NCBI RefSeq assembly: GCF_900182635.1
Contig: NZ_FXTD01000003.1
Span: forward strand, 186,001-250,000
Reading direction: 5' to 3'
From: Halorubrum cibi
GTDB lineage: Archaea; Halobacteriota; Halobacteria; Halobacteriales; Haloferacaceae
Length of the DNA stretch: 64,000 nt
The position numbers were made by a program, and so were the translations under genes. A model generated the notes under the pieces. It had not been told where the DNA came from. It did not search any database and saw only the letters and a program-made list of their open reading frames with translations. How positions within the stretch are numbered: the stretch's first letter is position 1; every line of letters begins with the position of its first letter. Shown in pieces: positions 16,830-25,020 of this stretch.

Positions 16830-17585
16830 TCAGCGGCCGATCGTCCCCTGGCGGGTGACCGGTGCGTCGGGGTCGATGCGGAACGCGACCAGGGTCGCGT
16901 CGGTGTCGGCGACCAGCGTGAGATCGGCCCCTTCGCCGACGAGCAGGCCGCTCTCGGTCGGTTCGAACGTCTCCCCGCCGCCGGAGACGGTCCCGTCGAA
17001 CGCGTAGAAGTACGTGTCGAGACCGTCCCCGGCCGGAACGTCGACCCGTTGGCCCGCCTCGAGGCGGACGTCGTGGAGGTGGACACGGTTTCGGACCGAG
17101 AGGGGCGCGTCGGAACTTTCGGGACCGAACAGGTGTCGCCACTCGCCCGCGACCGGTTCGGGGAGCGGTTCGTGTTGGATCCCGGAGGGGAGGTCGAGTT
17201 CGCGCGGGCGGACGAAGATCTGGAGCATGCGGAGGGGCGGGTCGTCGGCGAGGGTGCGTTCCGCGTGCCAGAACCCCTCGCCGGCGTTCATGACCATGAG
17301 GTGGTCGGCGTCGGTGACGAGCTCGTTGCCCTCGCGGTCGTCGTGGCGCATCACGCCCGCGGGCACCCACGAGACGATCTCCTCGTTTCGATGCTGGTGC
17401 ATCGGGATCAGGGTGCCGGGGTCCATGAACGACTCGACGACGGTCGAGAGGGGACCGTACCCGTGGTCGTCGTGGTCGGGACGGAGCCGGCCGGGGAAGT
17501 TGAACCGCGTTCGGAACGACCCCTGATCCTGTTCGACCGTCGATCGCGGGGCCGTGTGAAGCGCCGCCGTCGATCCGGTGCTCAT
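16830..17585 (-). CDS. Pirin family protein
   Basis: A 251-aa bicupin of the pirin family. The metal-binding motif lies in the N-terminal cupin: IPMHQHRNEEIVSWV and later NAGEGFWHAERT. The C-terminal cupin (LHDVRLEAGQRVDVP onward) lacks clear ligands, as is usual. Pirins act as iron-binding redox-responsive co-regulators or as quercetin dioxygenases, so the role here is open. The ATG at 17585 is the first codon of a coherent domain. No operon partner; the LEA14-like gene downstream is separated by 67 nt and could be co-transcribed. Confidence 0.9.
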   Translation of the reverse strand: MSTGSTAALHTAPRSTVEQDQGSFRTRFNFPGRLRPDHDDHGYGPLSTVVESFMDPGTLIPMHQHRNEEIVSWVPAGVMRHDDREGNELVTDADHLMVMNAGEGFWHAERTLADDPPLRMLQIFVRPRELDLPSGIQHEPLPEPVAGEWRHLFGPESSDAPLSVRNRVHLHDVRLEAGQRVDVPAGDGLDTYFYAFDGTVSGGGETFEPTESGLLVGEGADLTLVADTDATLVAFRIDPDAPVTRQGTIGR

Positions 17586-17683
17586 GGGAACGGTACGGGC
17601 GCGGGAAACAAATAGACGACGTCTCCGGCCCCTCGACGTGTCTCCCGTCGGTCGAGGTGTCCGAACGCGGGCACCGCGGCGTC

Positions 17684-17815
17684 TCAGATCCGGAACGCGG
17701 TAAAGAGGAGGAGCAGAACCGAGACGATACAGACGAACGCGATCCAGCCGACCATGATGATCCCCGCGCGTCGCATGGTGAGTTCTTCCCCGCTGAGGAT
17801 CTTGCCGATGCTCAT
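17684..17815 (-). CDS. Small single-helix membrane protein
   Basis: A 43-aa protein: a polar N-terminus MSIGKILSGEELTMRR and a single strongly hydrophobic helix ending LLLLFTAFRI. It was recognised because a perfect TATA-like element (ATATAAAA on the plus strand, 17839-17846) lies about 28 nt upstream of the ATG, which fits a leaderless transcript. No function is known. The small size makes the call less certain than for its neighbours. Confidence 0.6.
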   Translation of the reverse strand: MSIGKILSGEELTMRRAGIIMVGWIAFVCIVSVLLLLFTAFRI

Positions 17816-17838
17816 GCGAGAGCCATCGCTCAGCCGGG

Positions 17839-17846
17839 ATATAAAA
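17839..17846 (-). promoter_or_regulatory. TATA element for the 43-aa membrane protein
   Basis: On the minus strand this reads TTTTATAT, one of the best TATA matches in the window, centred about 28 nt upstream of the start at 17815. Confidence 0.6.
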
Positions 17847-17925
17847 CGTCGGCTTTCGAGTCGGGATCGGAACGGCGACCGTCCGGAGCGGGCGCCGACC
17901 CTCCGAAGCGGGCGTCGACCGCCAG

Positions 17926-18894
17926 TCACTCCCCGCGCAAGACCAGCGGTTCGATGGCGAGCGTCCGCTTCGCGACCGTCAGGATCCGGAGGACGTACGA
18001 GACGAACAGCATGAACGGCAGGACCGTCACCGCGAACGCGCCGCCGACGACGAGCACGACGTTGGCGACCCCGAGCGTCGCGCCGGGAACCGCCGCGGCG
18101 TCGACGACCGCGAGCGTGACGCCCGCGACGACCAGCGCGGGCACCGCCGCGTAGAGGATCAGCTGGGAGAGCTCGATGAGCGCCCACTGGAAGTAGAGCG
18201 TCTTCACGTGTTCGCGGGCCGGGCCGAAGAGCGACAGCGACCCCTTCAGCTCCCCGAGGAGTTCCCGGTCGCGATCGGAGAGCGACGCCGCGTGTACCGA
18301 CGACACCCGTTCGACTCGCCCGATCAGTCGCCCGTACTCGAACCCGAGCGCGGCGGAGACGACGGAAAAGGACCCGAACCGCGCCCCGTCGAGCCGCTCG
18401 CTCACGGGTTCGGCGTTCCGACGGACGTCCCCGGTGAGCTCCTCCACGTCGGACTCGAGCGACGCGTCCGCGCTTCCGGAGACGGATTCGCGAAGGGCCT
18501 CGGCTCGGTCCGCCGCGGTCCGGACGAGGTCGTCGAGGAAGGCGGCCGGGTCGGTCGCGGCCGGCGAGCCGGTCAGGTCCGCGGTGAACTCCCTAACGTC
18601 CATCGAGTTGCTCATTCGGTCGCGCTGGTCGCCAAGCGGGCCGTTCTCCTGGGTGAGCACGAGCTGACCGATCGTGACGACGAGCGTCGTGCCGGTCACG
18701 ACGACCGTGATCATCGCCCCGAACATCGTCTCGATCGGGTCGCCCGACTCGAGCTGCGTGACGAACGACGGCGAGACGGCGGAGGCGACCGCGACGAACG
18801 CCACGAACACGGCGAGCGTCGAGACGCCGGCGACGAGCAGCCGGTTCGCGTCCAGCAGGAACCAGCGCGCCGGACGGGACGACCTGCCGGTCAT
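17926..18894 (-). CDS. Haloarchaeal four-helix membrane protein with long soluble loop
   Basis: A 322-aa protein. I start it at the ATG at 18894, whose ATGA overlaps the stop codon of the upstream 18891 gene, rather than at an upstream start inside another frame. There are two N-terminal helices (about 18-44 and 56-78), a soluble helical region of roughly 150 residues containing RTAADRAEALRES and VSERLDGARFGSF, and two C-terminal helices (near 233-258 and 268-298). No catalytic motif or known domain recognised. The coupling with the DUF4177-like gene suggests a joint function. Confidence 0.72.
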   Translation of the reverse strand: MTGRSSRPARWFLLDANRLLVAGVSTLAVFVAFVAVASAVSPSFVTQLESGDPIETMFGAMITVVVTGTTLVVTIGQLVLTQENGPLGDQRDRMSNSMDVREFTADLTGSPAATDPAAFLDDLVRTAADRAEALRESVSGSADASLESDVEELTGDVRRNAEPVSERLDGARFGSFSVVSAALGFEYGRLIGRVERVSSVHAASLSDRDRELLGELKGSLSLFGPAREHVKTLYFQWALIELSQLILYAAVPALVVAGVTLAVVDAAAVPGATLGVANVVLVVGGAFAVTVLPFMLFVSYVLRILTVAKRTLAIEPLVLRGE

Positions 18895-19097
18895 GCCCGT
18901 CCGTTCGGCACGACCGGTCGTTTGAACACGAGGTACTTGCTCCCGCCGCCCTCGTAGTCGATCGTCGTCACGAGTTCCCACCCCTCGGCTCCCAGCTCGT
19001 TCAGCTCCGCCTCCGGGTCCGTCGCCTCCTTTCGCGTCTCGTCGCGGGGCGGCCGGAGCGTCTCGTACTCCCACCGAACGTCGTCGGGTTCCGACAT
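18891..19097 (-). CDS. DUF4177-like small protein
   Basis: A 68-aa protein with the DUF4177 pattern: WEYETLRPP at the start, then a LNELGAEGWELVTTIDYEGG core and YLVFKRPV at the end. DUF4177 proteins are small beta-rich proteins of unknown function. Its stop codon overlaps the ATG of the following membrane-protein gene (ATGA), so this is the first gene of a two-gene operon. Confidence 0.78.
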   Translation of the reverse strand: MSEPDDVRWEYETLRPPRDETRKEATDPEAELNELGAEGWELVTTIDYEGGGSKYLVFKRPVVPNGRA

Positions 19098-19259
19098 GCG
19101 GACGGCTACACGCCGGAGGTGCGTATATCCTCGTGTCACCGGGACTCGGTTCCACGTCGAAGCGACGAGGGAGACGAGCGTGTCGAAGCGACGGAGGAGG
19201 CGAGCGTGTCGAGGAAACGAGTGTGGATGACTTTTGGTCGTCCCCGCGGACGGGAGGGT

Positions 19260-19544
19260 ATGCCCGCCGACCTCGCGGAGAAGACGGACCGCTACGAGCG
19301 GATGCTCGCCGACGCGCTGGACGCCGCGGAGCCCCGCCCGCCGGCAGAGACGCCGCTCGGCGTCGCGGCCGCGGAGATCGTCGAGATGGCGAAGTCGTAC
19401 CTGGAGGACGGCCGTCACTTTCGCGCGGACGACGACCCGGTCAACGCGCTCGCGTCCTACTCGTACGGCTACGGCTGGCTCGACGCCGGCGTCAGGATGG
19501 GGCTGTTCGCGGTCCCTGAGGACACCGAGCTGTTCACGACGTGA
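19260..19544 (+). CDS. DUF357 family protein
   Basis: A 94-aa helical protein with the DUF357 signature: AAAEIVEMAKSYLEDGRHFRADDDPVNALASYSYGYGWLDAGVRMGL. This archaeal family has a tetratricopeptide-like helical hairpin and no assigned function. I start at the ATG at 19260 (MPADLAEKTDRYERML); the longer frame upstream is low-complexity. It lies 93 nt before the M20 peptidase in the same direction, with a TATA-like string (TTTATG) before that next gene. Confidence 0.85.
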   Translation: MPADLAEKTDRYERMLADALDAAEPRPPAETPLGVAAAEIVEMAKSYLEDGRHFRADDDPVNALASYSYGYGWLDAGVRMGLFAVPEDTELFTT

Positions 19545-19637
19545 GCGCCGCGACCCCCGCCGACCGGCTCACGACGTGACGCTCGCCGACCGCCCCGTCC
19601 CGCGCGCATTTATGTATCCGTCCGCCGATTCGCGTGT

Positions 19638-20786
19638 ATGAGCGAACTCGCGGACCTGACCGAACGGCTGGTCTCGATCCCCTCCCACGAGGACGAGACC
19701 GCCGCCGGCGACGCCATCGAGGAGTGGCTCCGGATGGAGACCGACGCCGACGTCGAGCGCGACGCCGCCGGCAACGCCATCGCGTACAAGCGAGCCGACG
19801 GGAGCGACGTCCCCGCCGACCACGGGGCCGGAACAGACCCCGACGCGGAGACGCTCGCGCTCGTCGGCCACCACGACGTGGTCCCGCCCGCCGAACGACA
19901 GACGAACGGTGAGGGGGCGGACGGCGAGTACGTCGTCGAGCGCCGCGACGGCCGGATCTACGGCCGCGGATCCGCGGACATGAAGGGCGCGGTCGCCGCC
20001 TGCCTGCTCGCGTTCCGGGACGCGACGCCGCCCGCCGGCCGCGAGCTCGCCGTCGCCTCCCTCGTCGGCGAGGAGACGGGCGGCGAGGGCGCTCGACACG
20101 CGATAGACGATGGGTTCGTTCCCGACCACGCGCTCGTCGCCGAGGGGTCGACGAACTACTCGAAGCCGGGCGTGACCGACGTCGCCGTCGCCCACAAGGG
20201 CCGGCGGGCGTCGACGCTCGTCGCCTCGGGCGACGCGGCACACGCCTCCGAGCCCGAGGCGGGCGAGAACGCGGTCTACCGCGCCTGCGACGCGGTCGAC
20301 GTCGTCCGCGACCTCGACGCGCCCGAGACGACGGTGTTCGGCGAGGACGTGACGGGCTCCGTCGTCGTCACGGGCTTCCACGGCGGCGACACCTGGAACG
20401 TGATCCCCGACCGCTGTGAGGTGACGATCGACGAGCGCACCGTCCCGGGCGAGCGGGCGGACCTCGCGCGCACGGAGGAGGTACCCGGCGTCGAGTGGAC
20501 GGTCGGACAGGACCTCCCGCCGATGGGCTGTGGCGACGACGCGTTCGCGGACGCGGCGCTGTCGGTCGCACGCGGAGTCCACGAGGAGCGCGGGCTCGAG
20601 CACCCGGAACACGTCATCAAACCGCACGCCACGGACGCGGGGTGGCTCTCGGAGGCCGGCACGGAGTGTCTCGTCTGTGGACCCTCCGAACCCGGCGAGG
20701 CGCACACGGAGACGGAGAGCGTCTCGATCGACGTGCTGGAGCGCTGTCGGGAGCTGTACGCGTCGCTCGCGGAACGCGAGTGGTGA
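19638..20786 (+). CDS. M20 family metallopeptidase (DapE/ArgE-like)
   Basis: A 382-aa zinc-dependent amidohydrolase of the M20 family, which includes succinyl-diaminopimelate desuccinylase and acetylornithine deacetylase. Metal and catalytic motifs: [10 protein letters not shown] (H and D), [12 protein letters not shown] (bridging D) and [14 protein letters not shown] (catalytic E pair). The dimerisation lid lies between them and the C-terminal metal histidine ([12 protein letters not shown] region). A short variable insert (residues 55-67) is rich in Asp, Ala and Gly. Which N-acyl amino acid it cleaves cannot be read from sequence, and no lysine or arginine biosynthesis gene is adjacent. Confidence 0.85.
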   Translation: MSELADLTERLVSIPSHEDETAAGDAIEEWLRMETDADVERDAAGNAIAYKRADGSDVPADHGAGTDPDAETLALVGHHDVVPPAERQTNGEGADGEYVVERRDGRIYGRGSADMKGAVAACLLAFRDATPPAGRELAVASLVGEETGGEGARHAIDDGFVPDHALVAEGSTNYSKPGVTDVAVAHKGRRASTLVASGDAAHASEPEAGENAVYRACDAVDVVRDLDAPETTVFGEDVTGSVVVTGFHGGDTWNVIPDRCEVTIDERTVPGERADLARTEEVPGVEWTVGQDLPPMGCGDDAFADAALSVARGVHEERGLEHPEHVIKPHATDAGWLSEAGTECLVCGPSEPGEAHTETESVSIDVLERCRELYASLAEREW

Positions 20787-20888
20787 TCGAACGGCGGCGC
20801 GGCTGCGACGAGCGACCGGACCGTCGCCGTGGCGTTTCGGTCGAACGGCCGCCGCGACGCGCCGCTCGTCGGGGTCGTATGGAAGGGG

Positions 20889-20894
20889 TTTTAT
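20889..20894 (+). promoter_or_regulatory. TATA element for the L39e translation operon
   Basis: TTTTAT is centred about 29 nt before the ATG of the L39e gene, the leaderless spacing. It is the likely promoter for the L39e-L31e-aIF6 genes. Confidence 0.6.
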
Positions 20895-20920
20895 GCGGCC
20901 CTGCGGAAGTGAGGCCCACT

Positions 20921-21073
20921 ATGGGAGACAAATCGAAGGCCAAAAAGAAGCGTCTGGCGAAGGCGGAGCGCCAGAACACCCGCGTCCCCGCGTGGGTCAT
21001 GATGAAGACCGACATGAACGTCACGCGAAACCCCAAGCGGCGCAACTGGCGCCGGAACGACCTCGACGAGTAA
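20921..21073 (+). CDS. rpl39e: Large ribosomal subunit protein eL39
   Basis: A 50-aa basic protein, full length for archaeal/eukaryotic eL39, which lines the peptide exit tunnel of the large subunit. The pattern [27 protein letters not shown] and [14 protein letters not shown] is diagnostic. It is one of the few strongly basic proteins in the window. Its TAA is followed directly by the ATG of eL31 with no spacer, so the two are translated together. Confidence 0.97.
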   Translation: MGDKSKAKKKRLAKAERQNTRVPAWVMMKTDMNVTRNPKRRNWRRNDLDE

Positions 21074-21352
21074 ATGAGCACGAGTGATTTCGAGGAGCGC
21101 GTCGTCACCGTCCCGCTCCGCGACGCCAAGGAGAAGCCGGTCCAGCAGCGCGCCGACTACGCCGTGAAGATCGTCCGCGAGCACCTCGCGAAACACTTCT
21201 CGGTCGACGGCGAGGACGTGATCCTCGACGCCTCCGTCAACGAGGCCGTCTGGGCGAACGGTCGGCAGAACCCGCCGAGCAAGCTCCGCGTCCGCGCGGC
21301 CCGGTTCGTCGAGGACGGCGAGCCGGTCGTCGAAGCCGAGCACGCCGAGTAA
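21074..21352 (+). CDS. rpl31e: Large ribosomal subunit protein eL31
   Basis: A 92-aa ribosomal protein near the tunnel exit, where NAC and the signal recognition particle dock. Conserved segments: [33 protein letters not shown] and [20 protein letters not shown]. It is placed between eL39 and aIF6 with spacings of 0 and 1 nt, the classic archaeal order. Confidence 0.97.
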   Translation: MSTSDFEERVVTVPLRDAKEKPVQQRADYAVKIVREHLAKHFSVDGEDVILDASVNEAVWANGRQNPPSKLRVRAARFVEDGEPVVEAEHAE

Positions 21353-21353
21353 C

Positions 21354-22019
21354 GTGTTACGGGCGACCTTCACCGGCTCGTCGTACGTGGGGGTCTTCGC
21401 CCGCGTCGTCGACGACCTCCTCCTGGTCAGGCCGGACGTCGACGACGACCTCGCCGAGGACCTCGGCGCGGAGCTCGGCGCGGACGTGCTCGCGACCACC
21501 GTCGGCGGCTCCAACACCGTCGGGTCGCTCGCGGCCGGCAACGAGAACGGCGTGCTCGTCTCCGAGCGCGCGACCGATCGGGAGAGGGAGCGGATCGCCG
21601 AGGCCGCCGACCGCGAGGTGAACGAGCTGCCCGGCCGGATCAACGCCGCCGGCAACGTCGTGTTAGCCAACGACTACGGCGCGTACGTCCACCCGGACCT
21701 GCCGCGCGAGGCGATCACGACGATCAAGGAGACGCTCTCGGTCCCGGTCGAGCGCGGCGACCTCGCGGACGTGCGGACCGTCGGCACGGCGGCGGTCGCG
21801 AACGACACCGGCGTGCTCTGTCACCCGAAGTCCCGCGAGTCGGAGCTCCAGGCCGTCGAGGAGGCCCTCGACGTCCGGGCGGACCTCGGGACGGTCAACT
21901 ACGGTGCGCCGCTCGTCGGATCCGGCCTCGTCGCGAGCGACGACGGCTACGTCGTCGGCGAGGACACGACCGGCCCCGAGTTGGGGCGCATCGAGGAGAC
22001 GCTCGGGTTCATCGACTGA
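21354..22019 (+). CDS. tif6: Translation initiation factor aIF6
   Basis: Binds the large subunit and prevents premature joining with the small subunit. The 221-aa protein has the five-fold pseudo-symmetric pentein repeat pattern: [58 protein letters not shown] and [15 protein letters not shown]. It starts at GTG, 1 nt after the eL31 stop (GTGTTACGG, read Met-Leu-Arg). Part of the eL39-eL31-aIF6 block conserved across archaea. Confidence 0.96.
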   Translation: MLRATFTGSSYVGVFARVVDDLLLVRPDVDDDLAEDLGAELGADVLATTVGGSNTVGSLAAGNENGVLVSERATDRERERIAEAADREVNELPGRINAAGNVVLANDYGAYVHPDLPREAITTIKETLSVPVERGDLADVRTVGTAAVANDTGVLCHPKSRESELQAVEEALDVRADLGTVNYGAPLVGSGLVASDDGYVVGEDTTGPELGRIEETLGFID

Positions 22020-22125
22020 TCGCGGACGGACCCGCTCTCTCCCTTCGTTTTCGACGCTTCTTCCGGTTCCGTTCCGTCGTCCGTTTTTAGGAAGATACTT
22101 CCCTGTCCCTATCGCATGACGGGAC

Positions 22126-22302
22126 ATGAGTACTTACACCGTGAGCGGACGGTTCCAGAGCAGAGACGGCTTCCAGCCGTTCACCAAGGACGTCGACGCG
22201 GAGAACGAGGACCTCGCGCGCGAGCGCATCTACACGCAGGTGGGCAGCCAGCACAACCGGAAGCGCACCCAGATCGAGATCGAGGAGGTGTCCGCGGCAT
22301 GA
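22126..22302 (+). CDS. rpl18a: Large ribosomal subunit protein eL20/L18Ae (LX)
   Basis: A 58-aa protein with the LX pattern: TVSGRFQSRDGFQPFTKDVDA and LARERIYTQVGSQHNRKRTQIEIEEV. It completes the ribosomal set in this block. The gene was too short for a simple length filter but is unmistakable. Its TGA overlaps the ATG of prefoldin alpha (ATGA), showing coupling. Upstream at 22090-22102 lies GGAAG-ATA-CTTCC, a small inverted repeat next to a TTTTTA string that may be its promoter. Confidence 0.95.
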   Translation: MSTYTVSGRFQSRDGFQPFTKDVDAENEDLARERIYTQVGSQHNRKRTQIEIEEVSAA

Positions 22303-22754
22303 TGGGCGGCGGACAACAGCAGCTCCAGCAGCTCTCCCAGGAGCTTCAGGCGCTCGACGAGGAGATCGAGGTACTCGAGACGGAAGTCGAGGAGTACCGT
22401 CAGGAGAAGAGCGACATCGACGACGCCGTCGAGGCGATCGAGACGCTCGAGACCGGCGCGACGGTCCAGGTGCCGCTCGGCGGCGGCGCGTACGTCCGCG
22501 CGGAGGTCCAGGACATCGACGAGATCGTCGTCTCGCTCGGCGGCAACTACTCGGCCGAGCAGGAGCAGGACGACGCCATCGACGTGCTCCGACGCAAACA
22601 GGACGCGCTCGACGACCGCATCGAGGAGACCGAAGCGGAGATCGACGAGCTGGAAGACGAGAGCCAGGAGCTCGAACAGCAGGCCCAGCAGATGCAACAG
22701 CAGATGCAACAACAGCAGATGCAGCAGATGCAAGGGCAGGCCGACGACGAGTGA
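22299..22754 (+). CDS. pfdA: Prefoldin subunit alpha
   Basis: Subunit of the hexameric chaperone that passes unfolded proteins to the thermosome. The 151-aa protein has two long coiled-coil helices (about residues 4-45 and 90-140) separated by a beta-hairpin segment (TVQVPLGGGAYVRAEVQDIDEIVVSLGGNYSAE), exactly the alpha-prefoldin layout. The tail is very Gln- and Met-rich (QQMQQQQMQQMQG). Two tandem ATG codons (22299 and 22302) offer starts; the first overlaps the L18Ae stop. Confidence 0.95.
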   Translation: MMGGGQQQLQQLSQELQALDEEIEVLETEVEEYRQEKSDIDDAVEAIETLETGATVQVPLGGGAYVRAEVQDIDEIVVSLGGNYSAEQEQDDAIDVLRRKQDALDDRIEETEAEIDELEDESQELEQQAQQMQQQMQQQQMQQMQGQADDE

Positions 22755-22765
22755 GGTAACGGACC

Positions 22766-23875
22766 GTGTTCGACGGACTGAAGGACAAGCTGAGCAGCTT
22801 CCGTGAGGACGTAGAGGAGTCCACGGACGCCGAGGAACCTGCCGAGAGCGAGGCCGGAACCGAAGCCGACGCGGCCGCGGAGCCGGAGTCCGCGACCGCC
22901 GACGAGGCGACCGGTTCCGTCGACTCGACGCCCGCGACGGACTCGACCGACGACGAGGAGACGGCGGACGCGGACGATTCGGCGGAACCGAGCACCTTCC
23001 AGCGAGCGAAGGCCTTCGCGACCGGTCGCATAATCATCGAGGAGGAGGACCTCGAGGAGCCGCTCTGGGACCTCGAGATGGCGTTGCTCGAGAGCGACGT
23101 CGAGATGAGCGTCGCGGAGCGGATCCTCGAGACGGTGCGCGAGACGATGCTCGGCGAGTCGCGAAAGCAGGTCGAGACGACCGGCGAGCTGGTCGAACGG
23201 GCGCTTCACGACGCCCTCCTCGACGTGATCGCGGTCGGGCAGTTCGACTTCGAGGAACGCGTCGCGGAGGCCGAGAAGCCGCTGACGATCGTCTTCACCG
23301 GCGTCAACGGCGTCGGCAAGACGACGACGATCGCCAAGCTCTCGGAGTGGCTCGAGGATCGCGGCTACTCCTCGGTGCTGGCGAACGGCGACACCTACCG
23401 CGCGGGCGCGAACGAGCAGATCGCGGAACACGCCGATCGGCTCGACCGCGAGCTGATCTCCCACGACCAGGGCGGCGACCCGGCGGCCGTGATCTACGAC
23501 GGCGTCGAGTACGCGCGGGCGAACGACGTCGACGTCGTCCTCGGCGACACCGCGGGCCGGCTCCACACGAGCGACGACCTGATGGCGCAACTGGAGAAGA
23601 TCGACCGCGTCGTCGACCCGGACATGACGCTGTTCGTCGACGAGGCGGTCGCGGGACAGGACGCCGTCAACCGCGCCAAGGAGTTCAACGAGGCCGCCGA
23701 GATCGACGGCGCGGTGTTGACGAAGGCGGACGCCGACTCCTCCGGCGGCGCGGCGATCTCGGTCGCGTACGTCACCGGCAAGCCGATCCTCTTTTTAGGG
23801 ACCGGCCAGGGCTACGACGACTTGGCGCGATTCGATCCCGAGGCGCTCGTCGACAGCCTGCTCGGCGAGGAGTAG
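22766..23875 (+). CDS. ftsY: Signal recognition particle receptor FtsY
   Basis: GTPase receptor that docks SRP-ribosome complexes at the membrane. The 369-aa protein has a short amphipathic start (VFDGLKDKLSSFRED), a very acidic low-complexity linker (about 18-75), then the N and G domains. GTPase motifs: G1 GVNGVGKTT (179-187), DTAGR (261-265) and TKAD (319-322), with the FtsY-type GDTYRAGA loop. It starts at GTG 11 nt after prefoldin alpha, so it belongs to the same operon. The SRP54 gene is not in the window. Confidence 0.96.
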   Translation: MFDGLKDKLSSFREDVEESTDAEEPAESEAGTEADAAAEPESATADEATGSVDSTPATDSTDDEETADADDSAEPSTFQRAKAFATGRIIIEEEDLEEPLWDLEMALLESDVEMSVAERILETVRETMLGESRKQVETTGELVERALHDALLDVIAVGQFDFEERVAEAEKPLTIVFTGVNGVGKTTTIAKLSEWLEDRGYSSVLANGDTYRAGANEQIAEHADRLDRELISHDQGGDPAAVIYDGVEYARANDVDVVLGDTAGRLHTSDDLMAQLEKIDRVVDPDMTLFVDEAVAGQDAVNRAKEFNEAAEIDGAVLTKADADSSGGAAISVAYVTGKPILFLGTGQGYDDLARFDPEALVDSLLGEE

Positions 23876-23899
23876 GGTCGCCGGTCCCCTCGCGGGACT

Positions 23900-23937
23900 G
23901 TGCGTTCGCTTATAAAGTGTGCGGGAGCGAACCGCAC
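23900..23937. promoter_or_regulatory. Inverted repeat enclosing a TATA element, ftsY/tRNA spacer
   Basis: GTGCGTTCGCT at 23900-23910 pairs with AGCGAACCGCAC at 23926-23937, with one unpaired base. The 15-nt loop starts with TATAAAG (23911-23917). It could fold as a hairpin ending the ftsY transcript, or act as an operator over the promoter of the initiator tRNA precursor, whose mature end lies about 50 nt further on. Confidence 0.5.
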
Positions 23938-23988
23938 ACCGGCGACGGGATCAGAACCCTTAACAGTTCACCGCGGTTTGATCACGAT

Positions 23989-24063
23989 AGCGGGATGGGA
24001 TAGCCAGGAGATTCCGCCGGGCTCATAACCCGGAGATCGGTAGTTCAAATCTACCTCCCGCTA
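23989..24063 (+). tRNA. Initiator tRNA-Met (CAU)
   Basis: A complete cloverleaf. The acceptor stem AGCGGGA (23989-23995) pairs with TCCCGCT (24056-24062), discriminator A at 24063. The anticodon stem CCGGG/CCCGG (24017-24021, 24029-24033) encloses loop CTCATAA with anticodon CAT at 24024-24026, and the T stem GGTAG/CTACC closes TTCAAAT. The A1-U72 pair and three stacked G-C pairs under the anticodon loop identify an initiator rather than an elongator tRNA. No intron, and CCA is not encoded. The next gene is aIF2-beta, a subunit of the factor that carries this tRNA. Confidence 0.95.
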
Positions 24064-24154
24064 CTTCTCTTCGACGTTCCGACCGGAGACGGTCGATGGT
24101 CTCGTTTCGATTCAACCCGGAAGCGATTTCCGTCGTCCAGTCCATCGTCCGGGT

Positions 24155-24766
24155 ATGGAATACGAATCGAGCCTCGACCGCGCGATGGACGCGGTCCCGG
24201 ACTTCGACGGGTCCGACGAGCGGCTGTCGGTCCCCGACCCCGAAGCACAGAAGGACGGCGCGTTCACCCGACTGACGAACCTCTCGGCCATCGCCGACGC
24301 GTTGAGCCGCGACCCCGAGCACGTCCACTCGAAGATCCAACAGGAACTCGGGACGGCCGGCCAGTACGAGGACGGCCGCGCGCGATACAGCGGGAACTTC
24401 CGCGAGCGCGACTTCCAGGCGGCGATCGACTCGTACATCGAGTCGTTCGTCACCTGCTCGGAGTGCGGCCTGCCCGACACCCGACTGGAGACGGAGAATC
24501 GGACGCCCATGCTCCGCTGTGAGGCCTGCGGGGCGTTCCGACCGGTCGCGAAGCAGACGACGTCGAACACCCAGCGCCAGGAGGAGGCCATCGAGGAGGG
24601 CAACACCTACGAGCTGGAGATCGTCGGTACGGGCCGCAAGGGCGACGGCGTCGCCGAGCGCGGTGAGTACACCGTCTTCGTTCCCGGCGCGCAGGAGGGA
24701 GAGACCGTCCGAGCGTACATCAAGAACGTCTCGGGCAACCTCGCGTTCGCTCGCCGAGAGAACTGA
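24155..24766 (+). CDS. Translation initiation factor aIF2 subunit beta with TRAM domain
   Basis: Part of the GTP-binding heterotrimer that delivers initiator Met-tRNA to the small ribosomal subunit. The 203-aa protein has the aIF2-beta/aIF5 core with LSAIADALSRDPEHVHSKIQQELGT (about 43-67), then a C4 zinc ribbon with cysteines 101, 104, 122 and 125. Residues about 146-203 form a TRAM RNA-binding domain (TYELEIVGTGRKGDGVAERG), an addition common in haloarchaea and absent from the shorter archaeal versions. It starts 91 nt after the initiator tRNA, in the same direction. Confidence 0.94.
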   Translation: MEYESSLDRAMDAVPDFDGSDERLSVPDPEAQKDGAFTRLTNLSAIADALSRDPEHVHSKIQQELGTAGQYEDGRARYSGNFRERDFQAAIDSYIESFVTCSECGLPDTRLETENRTPMLRCEACGAFRPVAKQTTSNTQRQEEAIEEGNTYELEIVGTGRKGDGVAERGEYTVFVPGAQEGETVRAYIKNVSGNLAFARREN

Positions 24767-24806
24767 CCGTGCTCGCGCCCGCCGAACTCGATCTCGTCCG
24801 TCGGTT

Positions 24807-24959
24807 TCAATCGACGCGCTCCGCGAGCGCCGTGTGTGCGGTCTCCTCGACGTGACGAGTGACGAACGCGTCGGCCGCGTCGGCGGACTCGAAGACCTGT
24901 TCGGACGGGCACTCACGGCAGACGGCGTGATACAGTCGCGAACGATTCTGTGAAGCCAT
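24807..24959 (-). CDS. Small conserved haloarchaeal protein (50 aa)
   Basis: A 50-aa protein, MASQNRSRLYHAVCRECPSE at the N-terminus, with a single CxxC pair (C14, C17), then a helix FESADAADAFVTRHVEETAHT with two histidines that may complete a zinc site. Small proteins of this shape are frequent in haloarchaea and some act in stress or surface phenotypes; this one is unassigned. The ATG at 24959 and TGA at 24807 are clear. It is convergent with the aIF2-beta gene (40 nt apart) and divergent from no adjacent gene, since the helicase downstream runs the same way from further right. Confidence 0.7.
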   Translation of the reverse strand: MASQNRSRLYHAVCRECPSEQVFESADAADAFVTRHVEETAHTALAERVD

Positions 24960-25020
24960 ACGCTCCTCTCGGCTCCGAAGCGGTTAGTTAAGCGGCCGTT
25001 ATCGGTTCGGTAGACCGACC

